From: Cacajao melanocephalus
Taxonomy: Eukaryota; Chordata; Mammalia; Primates; Pitheciidae
DNA: 64,000 nucleotides
Reading direction: 5' to 3'
Assembly (NCBI GenBank): GCA_963573385.1
Contig: CAUYLG010005183.1
Location: 1-64,000 of the forward strand
The notes under the pieces were generated by a model. It did no database searches and was not told where the DNA came from. It worked only from the letters and a program-made list of their open reading frames with translations. The position numbers and the translations under genes are program-made. Below, in pieces: positions 13,266-25,240 of the stretch (position 1 is its first letter; each line of letters begins with the position of its first letter).

Positions 13266-13849
13266 TTTCATGAATCTTATGCTACACTGATCTTAAGGGG
13301 CAGGGCCAAACTTTTTCTTTGAGTGTGGGATTGTTTCTTTCTTGCATAAACCATTCCCATTAGGCAGCATCTATAATTTCCTATTTCAGTACTTCAAAAT
13401 AGAGCAAGAAATTAAAAGGCTTACAAAGAAGTTGGAATCCTGAATCCTAGATGTTTACATGTTCTCCATCATTTTTTTCCAGTTGTATCCATATCTAATT
13501 TGACAGTATTGTTTGTAGCAATTTGCATGCATTGAATTTTTTTCAAAAGGCTGAACTTAAGAAAACACTTTGTTTTTATGAGTTCATTCTATGAGTTCAT
13601 GCTATATTTAACTCAATTGTGAAATTAGATTAAAACAAAACTGGCATAAATCAGTTTGAGAATAAACACAATTTACAGGAGTAGAAGGGGGAGGGTTATT
13701 AAAGAGTGGCCTACAAGCTGCATGCTATGCATATGTGTTATATGTTTTACAGAGGGACAAGGAGTGTGAGTTAATCTAAGTTAGCCAAATGAAAGTCCAC
13801 TGACGAAGCTTTGGGTGTGTACATTGGCAAAGGAGAGAGAAGACAGCAA
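13266..13849. other. unique AT-rich DNA
   Basis: No recognisable element. A purine-rich patch lies near 13681-13698. Confidence 0.45.
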
Positions 13850-13990
13850 GGGAAAGAATGGAATCTCAATGTTGACAGTGCTTATCTCTGGAAGGGGAAA
13901 TTATGATGGATTTGTATTCTTTTTCTCTTTTCCTGTAGCATTTAAACTCGTTACAATGAATAAGTATACTTTCAAAAGCAAATTATTCAT
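13850..13990 (+). repeat. old L1 3' tail fragment
   Basis: 'gcttatctctggaagggg', then a pyrimidine-rich run and 'gttacaatgaataagtat', resemble the 3' UTR block of old L1M elements. It may be the continuation of the copy at 12455-12815. Confidence 0.45.
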
Positions 13991-14094
13991 TTAATTAATT
14001 TGTTTATTGTTTTAATGAATAAATATTAACATTAAAAGATGTAATGTGCCTAGCACTGTGCTATCTGATACAATCAGTGTTTGGGAGGTGGTGT

Positions 14095-14310
14095 TAGCAG
14101 TGCTCTCTTTGTATTTGGGCTTCCTGGCCTTGAACCTCAGCCCTGGCACTTTTTACATATGTGACTTTGAGAAAGTTCACTTGAAATTCTCTGCAGTGTC
14201 GCAGTTTGTGTAATTGCACGATAGAGATAACAATAACAGTGCCTATCAGCCAGGGTTGTTGTGAAGATCAAATAAAGCATATAAAAATCATGGAAGAGTA
14301 TCTGATATGT
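14095..14310 (+). repeat. MIR SINE
   Basis: A degraded sense MIR: 'tgaacctcagccctggcac', 'tatgtgactttgagaaagtt', 'gtgcctatcagccagggt' and 'tgttgtgaagatcaaataaa'. Confidence 0.75.
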
Positions 14311-14502
14311 TAAGTGCTTGTATGTTACCTAGTAAACAAGTGCTTGTTTAGTATTATTTTTCTTAGGTCAGCAAGGGGCTTAATTTCTAAGTAGTGAGCC
14401 AAAGCTTAGCTCTACATGTCATTCACAGAAAAAAGAAATGCAAGTAAGTAAATTATTAAGTAACATCATGTGTGTGCTGGTCCTGATTCTGTGGGATAGG
14501 GG

Positions 14503-14710
14503 CTGGCAAAGCCTGTGAGCTATCTAACTACCAGTTGCCTATTTTTATAAATAAAGTTTTCTTGGAACACAGCCATGCCATTCATTTATTGGCTGGTCCT
14601 GGCTGCTTCCTTGCTGCCACAGTGGACAGAGTTGAGTAATTGCACCACATGGGCTGCAAAGGTAAAATATTTACTCTCTAGTCTTTTATAGAAAAAGTAT
14701 GCTGGCCCCT
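14503..14710 (-). mobile_element. hAT-type MER fossil
   Basis: It starts 'ggctggcaaagcctgtgagc' and contains 'ataaataaagttttcttgg' and 'aacacagccatgccattca'. It ends with 'gtaaaatatttactctctag' and 'agaaaaagtatgctggcccc'. This is the reverse of the abundant element reading 'gtaaagggccagatagtaaa'. I assign it to the hAT/Charlie-type MERs but cannot name the subfamily. It is non-autonomous with no transposase. Confidence 0.7.
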
Positions 14711-14920
14711 TCTGCAAGGGATCCATTAAGGTAGTCTCCTTGTAGGCTGCAGTAAAAAGAGAAGGCTTGGTGAGCTATAAAGATTGGAAGAGGTGAGGTG
14801 GGAGGAAAGAGAACCCTGAGATATAACTCCACATCATGGATGCAAGGATTCTGCTGAAACCAACAAGAGCCATTTATATGGAGAAGTGTTCCAAAGAAGA
14901 AAAAGTTTGGGCAAGTAGAG

Positions 14921-14983
14921 TAGGAGCTAATATGAAGACCTTTCTCGACAACAACAAAGGTATTTTAGGTCTAGTGTGTTGGG
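14921..14983 (+). repeat. direct repeat copy A (63 bp)
   Basis: It is about 87% identical (8 mismatches by hand alignment) to 15751-15813. The last 32 bases, starting 'caacaaaggtattttaggtc', are identical. Weaker similarity may continue a little on both sides. It belongs to no repeat family I recognise. Confidence 0.8.
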
Positions 14984-15750
14984 GAATGGAGCCATTCCAG
15001 GCTGCTGAACAAGACAAATACACACATCCTGTAGCATAAAGGAGATTATCTGACAGTGCTATGCACAGGGATCGTAAACCTGTAACTGGAGAGTAACTTG
15101 GTACCTGCTAGAGTCATGTGACTGTGAGAAAATAGGGTTTCAGCAAGAGTGTTGGTGGGAGGGGATAGAAAATTAAGTTTCATATAGTCCTTTAATCCTC
15201 ATAAGAATGATTTCTCACAGTGTCACAAAGAAAACACTTGGTTTTCTTCCCTGGAAATAAGCACAATAGTATATAGTCAACAGCAAAATTTATCAGTGTT
15301 AGCACAATAGCAAAGTTTTTCCTACAAAAGGAATTAAAATAATAACTTAATCTGTGTGTGTGTTTGTGTGTGTGTCTGCACAAGCTTTAGTTTGTGGACA
15401 AAACCTGAAAACTTTCTTACTCCATCAAGATTCCTTCGGCACCGGTAGGATCTTACCTTGCCAGTTGTCAACGTCTGATCAGACTTGCTCTTAACTTAGC
15501 CCTTGGCTAATGGTGTAAGCAGCATTAACGCATATCAGGCTGTCACCCAGAGCTCAGGGTTTCTTTAGAGTCCTTTATTGTGATACATCATCATGGCAAG
15601 GAGGTGGAAGGAAGAAACTTTTCCTCCTAAGCATAAGGTGAAAAGAAAAGCATTCTCAGCACACAACCTCTAAAACACCAAGCAGGCCAGCAGTGGTGAG
15701 CGGCAGCTTTGCCTACTGCCTGGAGGGTGTTTTGTGCTGCATGTTGTAAG

Positions 15751-15813
15751 TAGGGACTAATAAGAACAACTTTCCCAACAGCAACAAAGGTATTTTAGGT
15801 CTAGTGTGTTGGG
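15751..15813 (+). repeat. direct repeat copy B (63 bp)
   Basis: Partner of 14921-14983, 830 bp downstream in the same orientation. The flanks diverge quickly, so this is either a small old duplication or two fragments of one unnamed interspersed repeat. Confidence 0.8.
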
Positions 15814-17560
15814 CAACCGGGACCCATCACAGGCTTTTCATTATTCCAGAGTTCATTGACAAAAAGTCTTTAGCAATTTGCAACCCAGAAGCAACCAAAT
15901 GACAGAGATACTATTAGAAGATATATTCATTGTCCTAGCAACCAAGAACTAAAATTCTAGAACTCAGTGGGGTTGGTTGAGGGGAGCGGTGGAGAACCCT
16001 CAGTTGGCTAGACCATTCATTGTGAGATCCCAAAATGCACTTCTATGATGTCTAAAATTTCACAGAATTAGATGGGGTGAGAAATGAGAACATATTACTT
16101 TATAATGTCCTGTACACCATGACTTTATTAGAATCTATTCTTCCTTTGTGGTTTTGACACTCATTAACTTAGAATTACATCAACTAGGGCAAAATTACTT
16201 AAGTACCTGTTTTAGGAGATGGATCAGTCAATGGCTCCCCTCTTCATGTTTGAATCAAGTAACATGCCAGAACAAAAAAGGCTCAGAGAGAAAGGCTTTC
16301 TGCAATATTTTAGATAAGCCCTGGCATTGCAATCATCTTCTATGGATGCTACTCACAAATTCTGTCCTGTTCCCAGCATAACTTTAGAGAAGACTACAAT
16401 CAGTGGGGTAGTGGGGAGGGAGGAAGGAAACATAGCCACTGTTACACTTGGCCATTAACAGTGTTGGACCATATACTTCAACGTTCCGATGTTCTAATAA
16501 GGCCATGGTCAAGTTCCATTTGCCTTATGGCACATCTTAAATATCCCAGATTTGTAGAGAGAAGGGAGAATTTCCCAAAGCATGGAATAAACAACACTGG
16601 TGACACTCCAGGTGACTCTGAATGGTTTACACACTTGGCATTGAGAAGCACTGAATCACACAGCAAAAACATTGCTGTTTTCACTCTTTCAGCTCTTCTT
16701 ACTATGTCAAGGAGAAAGCATCCATTTGATCCTAGCACATCCTACTTCATAACAATAGATCCTTGTGATTCTTGGATCCCATAGTTACTAATTTGCCAAC
16801 TCACTTAAATTTACTCGTAACCTGAAATCAAAACCCGCAGTGCTCTCATGGTCATTTGCAGACACGTGCAGAGCAGTAGAAATCTTGAATCGCCCAATGT
16901 GCACAGTCCCAGCTGGAGCCAAATAAGGCAACACTCTGCATTATGTGTCAGCTCTCATATCGTAAACAAGTGCCCTTTCATGGTCTATTTAGTGCCATGT
17001 TTTCCACATCTGTGTAGTTTTTGTTGGTGATTTCGCTGTTTAAAATGGCCCCTGAGCATATTGCTTGAGTGCTGTCTAGTGATCCTAACGCAAGAAGGCC
17101 ATGATGTGCCGTAAGGAGGAAATACATGTGTTGGGTGAGTTTTGTTCAGGCCTGAGTAGCAGCGCTGCTGGCCATGAGTTCAGTGTTAATGAATCAGCAT
17201 TGCATGTTAAATATGGTGTCTTTAAACAAAAGCTCACATACAACAAAAGTATGTAATAATCAATTGACAAAAATGTTGTGCCCAGAGACTCACAGGAACC
17301 TAACTCAGTGTTTCCCCTAGGAGCAATGATTCAGTATTCCCTAATTCAGTGTTCACACTGGCTGACATTGTAAAACATAATTGCTGCAAATACCGAGACT
17401 CTGCTCTACTTATATAACACATCAGCAGTAGTATTTTTGCAAGAATTTGTCAATACTTTTGTTTTCACTTATTTATTTTTTTTTAACATTTTTATTATTT
17501 GTTTTTGCTGTTACCTTCTATTTATGTCATAAATAGCTCTAAAAAGGTCCCTATGTCCCA

Positions 17561-17849
17561 GGCCTGCTGCGGTGGCTCACGCCTATAATCTAAGCACTTT
17601 GAGATGGGAGGATCACTTAAGGCCAGGAGTTCAAGACCAGTCTGGGCAACATGGTGAAACCTCATCTCTATAAAAAATGCACACATTAGCTGGGTATGGT
17701 GGCATGCACCTGTAGTTACAGCTACTTGGGAGGCTGAGGTAAAAGGATGGCTTAAGCCTTGGTGGTAAAGTTTGTAGAGAGCTATGATTACAACACTGCA
17801 CTCCAACCTAGGTGACAGAGCAAGACTTTGTCTCTCAAAAAATAAAATC
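17561..17849 (+). mobile_element. AluJ-like SINE, diverged
   Basis: 'ggcctgctgcggtggctcac' opens a dimeric Alu with many substitutions and small deletions, such as loss of part of the 'cccagcactttgggaggc' block. The tail is reduced to 'caaaaaataaaa'. The ORF on the opposite strand is the usual anti-Alu frame and is not coding. Confidence 0.9.
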
Positions 17850-18271
17850 CGTGCTATAAAATAGTGATGCATAATTTTCAAATATATTTACTGGAGTAAA
17901 ATGAGTTAATACAAAGAACAAATGTTAAGTAAGTAATAATATAGGTACTATGGCATTAAAGCCAAAATAATATGTGAAGGAAGAAGGCAAGAAATAAGCT
18001 TATGACCCCTGAGATTGGAGACAGCATTCATTCTTCTCCTTTCTTACTTACTGCCTCCTTAGAGTCTAGCCCTGTAGCTGAGAGCATGTTTAACAAAGGT
18101 ACTCAGACTTAGTTCACTGAGAAAATAAAAAATAAATGAAAGTGATCAGGTGAGTATATGGCCATTCTAAACTCAACCTATAGGCCTCAAAGAGCTTAGA
18201 ATGTATGAAAATCACAGAAAAGATTAGGAGTTTCCTGCATTGGTCCTAAGTTTCCTTAGAATTAAAAGCTA
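17850..18271. other. unique spacer between Alus
   Basis: 422 bp of AT-rich DNA with no recognisable feature. Confidence 0.5.
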
Positions 18272-18570
18272 GGCTGGTCATGGTGGCTCACACCTATAAT
18301 CCCAGCACTTTGGGAGGCTGAGGAGGGCAGATGGCTTGAGTCCAGGAGTTCAAGACCAGCCTGGGCAACATGACAAAACCCTATCCCTACCAAACATACA
18401 AAAATTAGCTGGATGTGGTAGGGCACACTTGTAGTCCTGGCTACTTGGGAAGCTGAGGCAGGTGGATCAGTTGAGCACAGGAGACACAAGGTCCAGCAAG
18501 CCATGATTGTATCATTGCACTCCAGTCTCTGTGACAGAATGAGACCCTGTGCCCCCCCAAAAAAAAAAAT
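18272..18570 (+). mobile_element. AluJ/S-like SINE
   Basis: 'ggctggtcatggtggctcac' begins a full dimeric Alu with an AluJ-type left arm ('tggcttgagtccaggag'). It ends in a C run followed by a short A tail. No target-site duplication is visible. Confidence 0.9.
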
Positions 18571-20239
18571 AGTTGGCTTCTGAGTTACTGTTAATAATAG
18601 AGCTTATCCCTCATCAAACGTGGTCTCTAAAGCAGGATTTGACTCATGGCCCAAGCAAGCTGGCTCCCTCTTGTCTTACAAAGGTGCCCCATGTGCAGCC
18701 CTGGGAAGGTGGGATGGAAAGATGTTCTTACCATCCCTTAGTCAAGTCGCTGAGATCATTTCCAGGTTCAGCTCTTTGCATCACATCGTCCTTCAACCTG
18801 CTTTATTGTAAATCCAAGAGAAGGGGGGATTTTGGCACTTGGAGCAAAAGATGTAAAAACAAAAAAGTACAAGGGAGCAGTCAAACTGAAAAGAGAGCAA
18901 TTAAAGAGACAAAAAGTTCCCTTAGCTGCCTTTTGGGTACTTTTTTGATCTTTTCACCAAGGAATTAGCAGCTTTTAATTTCCCCACCTCAGCTTAAAAG
19001 ACTGCTGGCAGGAAAGAAATGAACACTATGGGAAGGCTGCTTTGGATTAAAAAGCAAATGTAGGTGAGAATATCAGGCAGCTGTCAGACCTCATGAACAC
19101 AGGCCTGCTCGCCCAGCTCGGCGGCCAGGTTATTGCTGGACAACAAACGTCCCCAATCTAGAAGCAGTGGCTTTCCTTACCCTTATTTCTAATAATCAGA
19201 TGCAGGCCTCCACTTGGCTTGATATTTTCTATGATCATCTGACAACTTGCTGCTTCTGCCACTTAAAAGTGAGGAAGAGGTGGTTTAATTTTCAAAGCAC
19301 AGTGCATCTGAATTTGAGTGAAAGCTCAGGTCCTTGTTCTCACCGTGGAAGATGAAACATTGATCAGCTTCAACCGGAAACAGGATTTTTTTTCTCTCTC
19401 TTTTGTTTCTGTTTGTTTCTTTTTTCCTCCTTCACCCAGGAGGGTTGTGTTCAGCAGCACACACCGGGTTCGGCCCACTTAGCAAGTCCAAGGAGAAGGG
19501 GTCATGTTCGTCTGGGAGATAGTAAGGGCCAGGTCTGGGCAGTGAGGGGCAGGAGTGAGCCATGTCTGTGGACGATCACTGGATACTGCAGGGCAGACCC
19601 ACATGGCACTGGCGGCAGATCTCACCACTGGGAACCAGAGTACAACATTTTAGAAAGAAGGGTTTCTGAACCCCGGTTTAACAAGCCCTCTACAGCACCA
19701 TTTGCAATCCCCAGGAAACTCGTTAATGCAGTTAGATGCCACGGCAGTGTGCACCTAAGACAGAGAGGAAGTGCAGCTGCTCTTCAGCTCCGCCGATGCC
19801 AAAGCAGCTCCTCTGTTCATTAGCCCTGCCTCTTCCTCTATACTGACCTTCTGGAGATGCTGCCGGCCTTCTGAGAACTAGTAGCGGCAAGCTTCCAAAT
19901 CATTGTGTTGTTTTTAACATTACAAAACCGTCAAGAAGGGTTCTTTGCCTGCCAACAAATCATTTGGTCCTGCTGAGGAATCACACAGATTTAGCATGGC
20001 CTTGGTCAAGTGTAGAGGTGTGGTGTACCCCAGATACTAACCTGGAATATATAGAGTATCAGTCAATGTTTGTGACTGAATAAGAGGGAGATGGAGAGAT
20101 TCTTGAAAGTCACTGAGACAAGTAGGAGGCAAAGCTAACTGGCCTATCTGTTGATAACTTGGTGAAATTTTTTGCAATGAAATTAGGTTTAATTTAATTG
20201 AGAAAAATGGACAGAGCCCTGGCAGTGTCATAGTTGCAG
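18571..20239. other. unique non-coding DNA, somewhat GC-richer
   Basis: No repeats recognised. Frames of 131 codons (18573-18968) and 136 codons (19413-19823) run on the plus strand without recognisable domains. 19440-19800 is richer in G+C and CpG than its surroundings but falls well short of an obvious CpG island. Confidence 0.45.
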
Positions 20240-20495
20240 CAACAGTTGTAAGCATGGGTGTTAGAGTCACCGTCTAATTCAAATTCTGACTCCGTCGTTT
20301 ATGAGCTTTTAGACTTTGGAAAAATTGCTTAATCTCTGCAGCCTCAGTTTCCTCCTTTGTAAAATGCGCGAAAAAATAGTGATGCCCTGAAGGGGTTTTG
20401 TTGGTTTTTGGGGCAAGGAAATAAATAGAACAATGTGTGTGAATATGATCAACACAGAGCCCCGCCCATAGAATGTATTCAGTGAAAGCTCAAAG
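20240..20495 (+). repeat. MIR SINE
   Basis: A sense MIR: 'caaattctgactccgtcgtt', 'cagcctcagtttcctccttt', 'gtaaaatgcgcg', then a degraded 3' half ending near 'gaatgtattcagtgaaagc'. Confidence 0.8.
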
Positions 20496-20497
20496 CT

Positions 20498-20526
20498 TGC
20501 TGCTGCTGCTCCTCCTCCTCCTCTTC
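20498..20526 (+). repeat. short CTG/CTC trinucleotide run
   Basis: A few CTG units pass directly into CTC units. It is short and interrupted, probably of no consequence beyond minor length variation. Confidence 0.75.
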
Positions 20527-22054
20527 CGTGATTAAATTATTTAAAACAGGAATAGTGGTTTTTATAGAAATCAACCACACATTCGTTTCAGGCTAAGTAG
20601 CATGCTACGGTCATGTGAACCTTAATTGTGATCACACGTACAGGCATAAGCAGAAGGATGATATAGTTCCTGCCTTCTCGGTGTTTACATTCTTGGTAAT
20701 CTCTGCTTACCTGCTTTTAACCTTCTCCAGGATAAGGAATTATGTAACTTTTGGATGCCAGATATATAAAACCAAGTTTTCCTGTCAGCCAGCCAGTGAC
20801 TATACGAATTCACACATTTGCATTTGTCATTGTAATTCTTTTGTTCCAAAAAGAGGTGAAAAAAAGGTTAAAAGGAATGTCATCCATTGGAAAGAAATAT
20901 CAAAATGTGTACCTGTATCTCATCAGAACCTCACACAGAATTAAGAGTTTGTGTTATTTGGGTTTCAATTTGAGGTAGAGAATCAAAAATACCAGTGACA
21001 AATGACTTGTGACTCCTACTCAATTTATTCAACTCCAAATGATTTCAATAAATCTGGAAATTCATCTATATCCTGTTGAATTAAGGGATTTTTTAAATTA
21101 TTCTCTCTAAATATGCTTAATCTTCATTAATGCAACCCTGCATGGTATTCTGTGCCAATCTGAACTAAAGAGAAAATTTTTTACATATCTAATTCTTAAA
21201 ATAGACAGAATTTCTTTTTTTCCTACTACACAGTCTGCCAAGGCATGTATGTATAGAGATTTGATGTACGTGTAGAGTTTTTCTCTCTCATTCGCCTATC
21301 CTGTTTTATCCTAGCACACCCTCATTTCTGAATATCATCTGATGTGATTTAATGTGGTCACTGAATTTTCTTTATTCCTTCTCTTTTTCTTCAGTGTCAT
21401 GGGAAGATAAATCAACAATCTATTAATATACACTTCATTTGGGGAAGCTGTTTTAAGGAAGTTTCTTTCTTCCCTTTTTTTTTCTCCTGGCTCATGTAGC
21501 TAATGAAACAATATGCATTTCAATTCCAAGGTTCCCTGGATTCAGACCTAGAGAGAAGCTAACACACAATTGATTTCTGGTCCCGCAGGAAAAGGGGAAG
21601 CAGTAGAGAAATCAGATAGATTGGTCACTGAGATACAGGCCCTGTGGGATGCTTCGCTATCATCCACGTCTTGAATGTATGCGCAATCCTTTCATCAATA
21701 GGAAAGTCCCCAGGATAGGAACTTCATAGGGTCCAGATGGCAGTTCAGGCAGGCAGGTGTGTTAGCCTGTAGTTTGTCCCTCTTCAGGTCTGCCCTGCCA
21801 AATTTACAAATTCAGACTTTAAAAACTGGCAAATCAGAGGTAGAAACGTTGAGCAGTGGTACCGAAGTTTCCTAAGAGAGCATTAGGCAAGGATTGCAAG
21901 CTCAAATGTCCGCAAGTACCATGTAGGTTGGTGTGAGACAGTAAGTGGTAAATAACTTCTGTCCATCCATCAGGATAGCATCTGCCTACTTACTTTGGGT
22001 TAGAAAGCATGCTGTGGGTTAGGGTGAAAAATAGACAAAACATATGTATGGGTC
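20527..22054. other. unique AT-rich DNA
   Basis: No repeat recognised, apart from T-rich patches near 21470-21485. The overlapping 75- and 109-codon frames at 20615-20978 have no recognisable protein features. Confidence 0.5.
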
Positions 22055-22165
22055 ATCTTTATCCTACAACCTGCTATTTATGATCCCTGAATTAATCCTA
22101 CTCCTCATTTTACAGAAGAAGAAACTTAAAGCATGAGAAGTTAAACCTCCTTACCCAATGTGTCA
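22055..22165 (-). repeat. MIR fragment, antisense
   Basis: 'cctcattttacagaagaag' and 'aaacttaaagcatgagaagt' read as the reverse of the MIR core. Confidence 0.6.
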
Positions 22166-22334
22166 CACTCAGAATTTTCCAGTCTTTTCACATGCTTTTG
22201 TCTCTGACACCATTACTAAATGCCGTGCTTAGAGTTCAACCTCCAGTTTTGGAAAACCAGCCTCTAATGCCTCAGGTACCAAGCCTCTGTAGAATGCTAT
22301 TGTTTACAGTATTAGACAGGGTGCTGTCTCTCAC

Positions 22335-22700
22335 AAATGGCAGAGGCTGAACTCCAACTGGCTTTGGCAAAAATTAAAGGTGAATTCATCATTTCATGAC
22401 TGAGAAGAATAGGAAAATTCTAGCTAATGGAGTGACTGGACCTCTGTTCCTCTCTTGGCTCTGTTTTCTCTGTTGGCCTTGTTCTTAAGAAGACTCTCTC
22501 TATGTAATAACAAGATAATTTCCAGTAGGTATAGATTTACATATGTAGCTGTTTAAACACCCAACCAAATTGTCCTAGAGTTTCTCTTTCTTAATGGATA
22601 CAAACAACCCACTCCTAAGATTGAATCTCATTGGATAATTTAGGTCATGTGCCCTTTCCTAAACTGATGGCTGTGGCCAGGAAAAAGGCATAAACTGACT
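22335..22700 (+). repeat. old interspersed repeat, family unresolved
   Basis: It follows a consensus I remember as abundant: a '-aattcatc-' start, then 'ctcttggctctgttttctct', 'gttggccttgttcttaagaa', 'ctctctctatgtaataacaa', 'cattggataatttaggtcat' and 'aactgatggctgtggccagg'. I cannot say whether it is an L1 3' UTR or an LTR type. A second copy of the same family appears at 42530-42830. Confidence 0.55.
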
Positions 22701-23044
22701 GGCCAGGCAGTGGAGCGCCCCACTGAACCTCCTGGCCTGGAAATAAGGAGAAAAGATTGAGACCTTGTTCCAAAAGACAGGGATGGGAACCAGGCAGCCA
22801 AAAGCAATAATTATCAATCATGCTTCCACTTCACACTCTGTTTGTTCAGAGCCTGTCTTTACCACCCAGGAGCTTTAGCTTAGGGCACAGGGGTTTGGAC
22901 TTTGTTGGACCACATCTCAGAGCTCCCTGAACCTATCAGAAGGCACACACTGGGAATTAATGCCACTTTCAATGATTCAAATGCAAAAAGTTAACCCCTT
23001 CTAGAATTCCAGGTTTCTCCACTTTTCTTCACTCTTCTTTAACA

Positions 23045-23190
23045 TATGTTACTAAGCACTTACTAAACCACTAGTCACTTTGCTAGGGATTAAGCACTTA
23101 AATACCAGACACTTGACACCATGCTTTATTTTATTCATACAACAGTCTTGCAGAGCAGAGATGATTATCCCCAGGGGGCAGATAGGGAGC
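23045..23190 (-). repeat. MIR fragment, antisense
   Basis: 'actaagcacttactaaacca', 'ctttgctagggattaagc' and 'gatgattatccccaggggg' read as the reverse of MIR. It carries a CTCF-like core at 23168-23181. Confidence 0.6.
23168..23181 (+). promoter_or_regulatory. CTCF-like motif
   Basis: 'tccccagggggcag' agrees with the AGGGGGCAG core of the CTCF consensus and with part of its 5' half. It lies in the MIR fragment. A single match to a short motif is weak evidence, and occupancy cannot be told from sequence. Confidence 0.3.
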
Positions 23191-24227
23191 ATCTGCTGCC
23201 GTTCAAGGTTCTAAACTGTGTTCCAAGGAGCCATGAGATTCCACATTCAGGAGAGGGGACTGGGAGAATCCAAAGGGCAGATCAAGCCCTGTCTCCCTCA
23301 GAGCTCTTCTTTTGTTGATCTTACACTTTTAAGTTTTGCATATTAATTTTTTCTAAGGGCATTGATACTTATATTTAAAAAAAAAAAAAAACTTAGCAAG
23401 TAATTATTTTACTGCTCAGTACTCATACAATTGCAAATGAAAGAACTCTGACTTAACCTCAAAAAATAAAGGAAATGAATTGACTGAGATGATAGAAAGG
23501 TCCAGGCCTGGCTGAATCCTGAGCTTCATGTCCTGGGCTTCCTTCTACTCAAGGAGGGTTCTATTCTTTGACTCCATGTGGAAACATGATGGATATCTAC
23601 CATGCTTTCCCTTCTCACTTTGTTCAGAGCCTGCCTTTCCCACCTGGAAGCTCCAGGCATCCATCTTATCTTCTATCAATCTCAGCAGAGAAAAGGCTTT
23701 CCTGTTTCAGTGATTCCAACAAACACCCTGTCACTGAGTCTTATTAGATCTTTTTGACCTAGCCTACATATCGTGGCTGTCCCTGACCTCTGTGGCCAGA
23801 GAAATACCATGCTTTGTTTGGCCATGGTGGAATCAGGTATTCACCTGTGCATCTGGGAATGGAGAAAACCTTCAAGAACCACATGGGTTGGGAGTGTGAG
23901 TGAGTTGCCCCACTAAAGGAAAACCAGAGGATTGTTGGTGAAGGTAGAAGTTGGTAGATGAGAGTCCACTTGCCCACCACCACTGTGGTAGAGCTGAGAT
24001 CATAGCATATATCTCTAATTTCAAATGAATGCTATTTCTAATGCTTCATGTTATTTCTCTTTTGTTCTTGATATGCCTTTAAAAATAACAGCTATTAGGT
24101 TTTTGCTGAATTCTTTTTATTTTACCCCATGGCAATTAGTGGTAGATGGGTGGCCCAAGGAGTTTTCTGTTTGCCAAAAGTGGGTGGGATTGTTTTTATT
24201 TACTATACTATTTGAGAAGACACATGC
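23191..24227. other. unique non-coding DNA
   Basis: No element recognised. It contains a short poly-A run near 23379-23392. Confidence 0.5.
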
Positions 24228-24405
24228 ATAGCTGTTAGAGTCCCTATTTTTGACATCAGATAATGGGTTCAGATCCTGATTGTTACTGAATGACTTTGTG
24301 TGACTTTGGGCCAATTGCTTTACTCCAGTCCCCTCCTTTGTAGGATTTTTGTGAGGATTAACTGAAAGCATATGATATGTACAATGGTCTTAACACAGTT
24401 CCTAG
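24228..24405 (+). repeat. MIR SINE
   Basis: A degraded sense MIR: 'gggttcagatcctgattgtt', 'tgactttgtgtgactttggg', 'ttgtgaggattaactgaaag' and 'gtcttaacacagttcctagc'. Confidence 0.75.
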
Positions 24406-24724
24406 CTCCAGCTGTTGCTTTTCTCTTCCTTAACTTGATTTACTTCCAAGGATCCTTTAAATTATGAAATTCCTTGAAACATGGGATGCATAGATTGACA
24501 GTCATCTGTGAAAACATTTCTTCAATTAAATCTATTGCATGAAGAAAAAAACTGCCTGATTTACAACTCATTACTGTGATGAAAGTGTCATTAGCCATCA
24601 TTGGCAGCATATGCAAGCTGCAATGAAATGCCAAAGATTTTAGAAATAAGGAAAATATCTCGGACCGCTGAGAGTCAAAGTGGGTCATCACATAATGGGT
24701 CTTCAACAACACTTTTCTTATAGA

Positions 24725-25020
24725 TCATGTATTAATTAGGGTAATGCAAGCTGTGGTAATAGGAAAACTTAAATTTCCAGTGACTTAACTTAGAGAAAAA
24801 AATGTATCTCTCACTCCCACCATGATCCGATGGCCAAAGATCAAGTCTTCCTTGTTATTATTCAGGGCTCTTACTTAGATCATCAGCTTCATCTCCATTC
24901 AGCCATGGCAAAGTCACCCTTGTTTCTCAGTTACTGAGCCAGGAAGTGACTTATGTCACTTCTTTCCATTAATGGTCAAGCAGCCCTTCCTAGATGCAGG
25001 TACTGGGAAATTGAGTCCTA
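24725..25020. repeat. possible ancient repeat, unassigned
   Basis: The opening 'gtattaattagggtaatgca', the internal 'ccagtgacttaacttagag' and 'aggaagtgacttatgtcact' resemble a common mammalian repeat I cannot name. I list it as a low-confidence call. Confidence 0.35.
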
Positions 25021-25127
25021 ATAGCAACTCTTCACAATGACAGGTAGGAATTGCAAAACGTTTGTGGGCCAAGCTGACCATGCCTGCTGCAGCTCCACCC
25101 TGCTAGACCTACTACTGCACAGTCCTG

Positions 25128-25240
25128 TGATCTATGAATCTGTGAGCGTCTTGAGAAGAACCACTGTGTCTTACTTAGCATTACCTCCAAAGCGCAGCAT
25201 AGTATCTGGTTCATAAATGTTTTCTAATTGAACAAAGGTA
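25128..25240 (+). repeat. L2 LINE 3' end
   Basis: 'aatctgtgagcgtcttgag', 'actgtgtcttacttagcat', 'agcatagtatctggttcat' and 'aaatgttttctaattgaac' are the sense L2 3' terminus. Confidence 0.75.

Larger units (their letters stand above)
14711..17560. other. unique DNA with an internal direct repeat
   Basis: 2.8 kb without Alu, L1, L2 or MIR that I can recognise. It contains a TG-rich run at about 15354-15376 and a pair of 63-bp direct repeats, listed separately. The open frames at 16148-16784 (up to 107 codons) overlap others on the opposite strand and look like chance. Confidence 0.5.

Noticed and set aside
17522..17881. 119-codon minus-strand frame with Alu-type peptide
   Set aside because: This is the well-known open frame on the reverse strand of Alu elements. 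The same applies to frames at 3416, 12896, 18262, 29880 and 44297.
19413..19823. 136-codon frame in a GC-richer patch as a possible exon
   Set aside because: No recognisable protein features, no CpG island and no supporting splice context that I can defend.
19975..20025. Text 'gatttagcatggcc' resembling part of U6 snRNA
   Set aside because: Only a short match. The neighbouring U6 blocks and the T-run end are missing.
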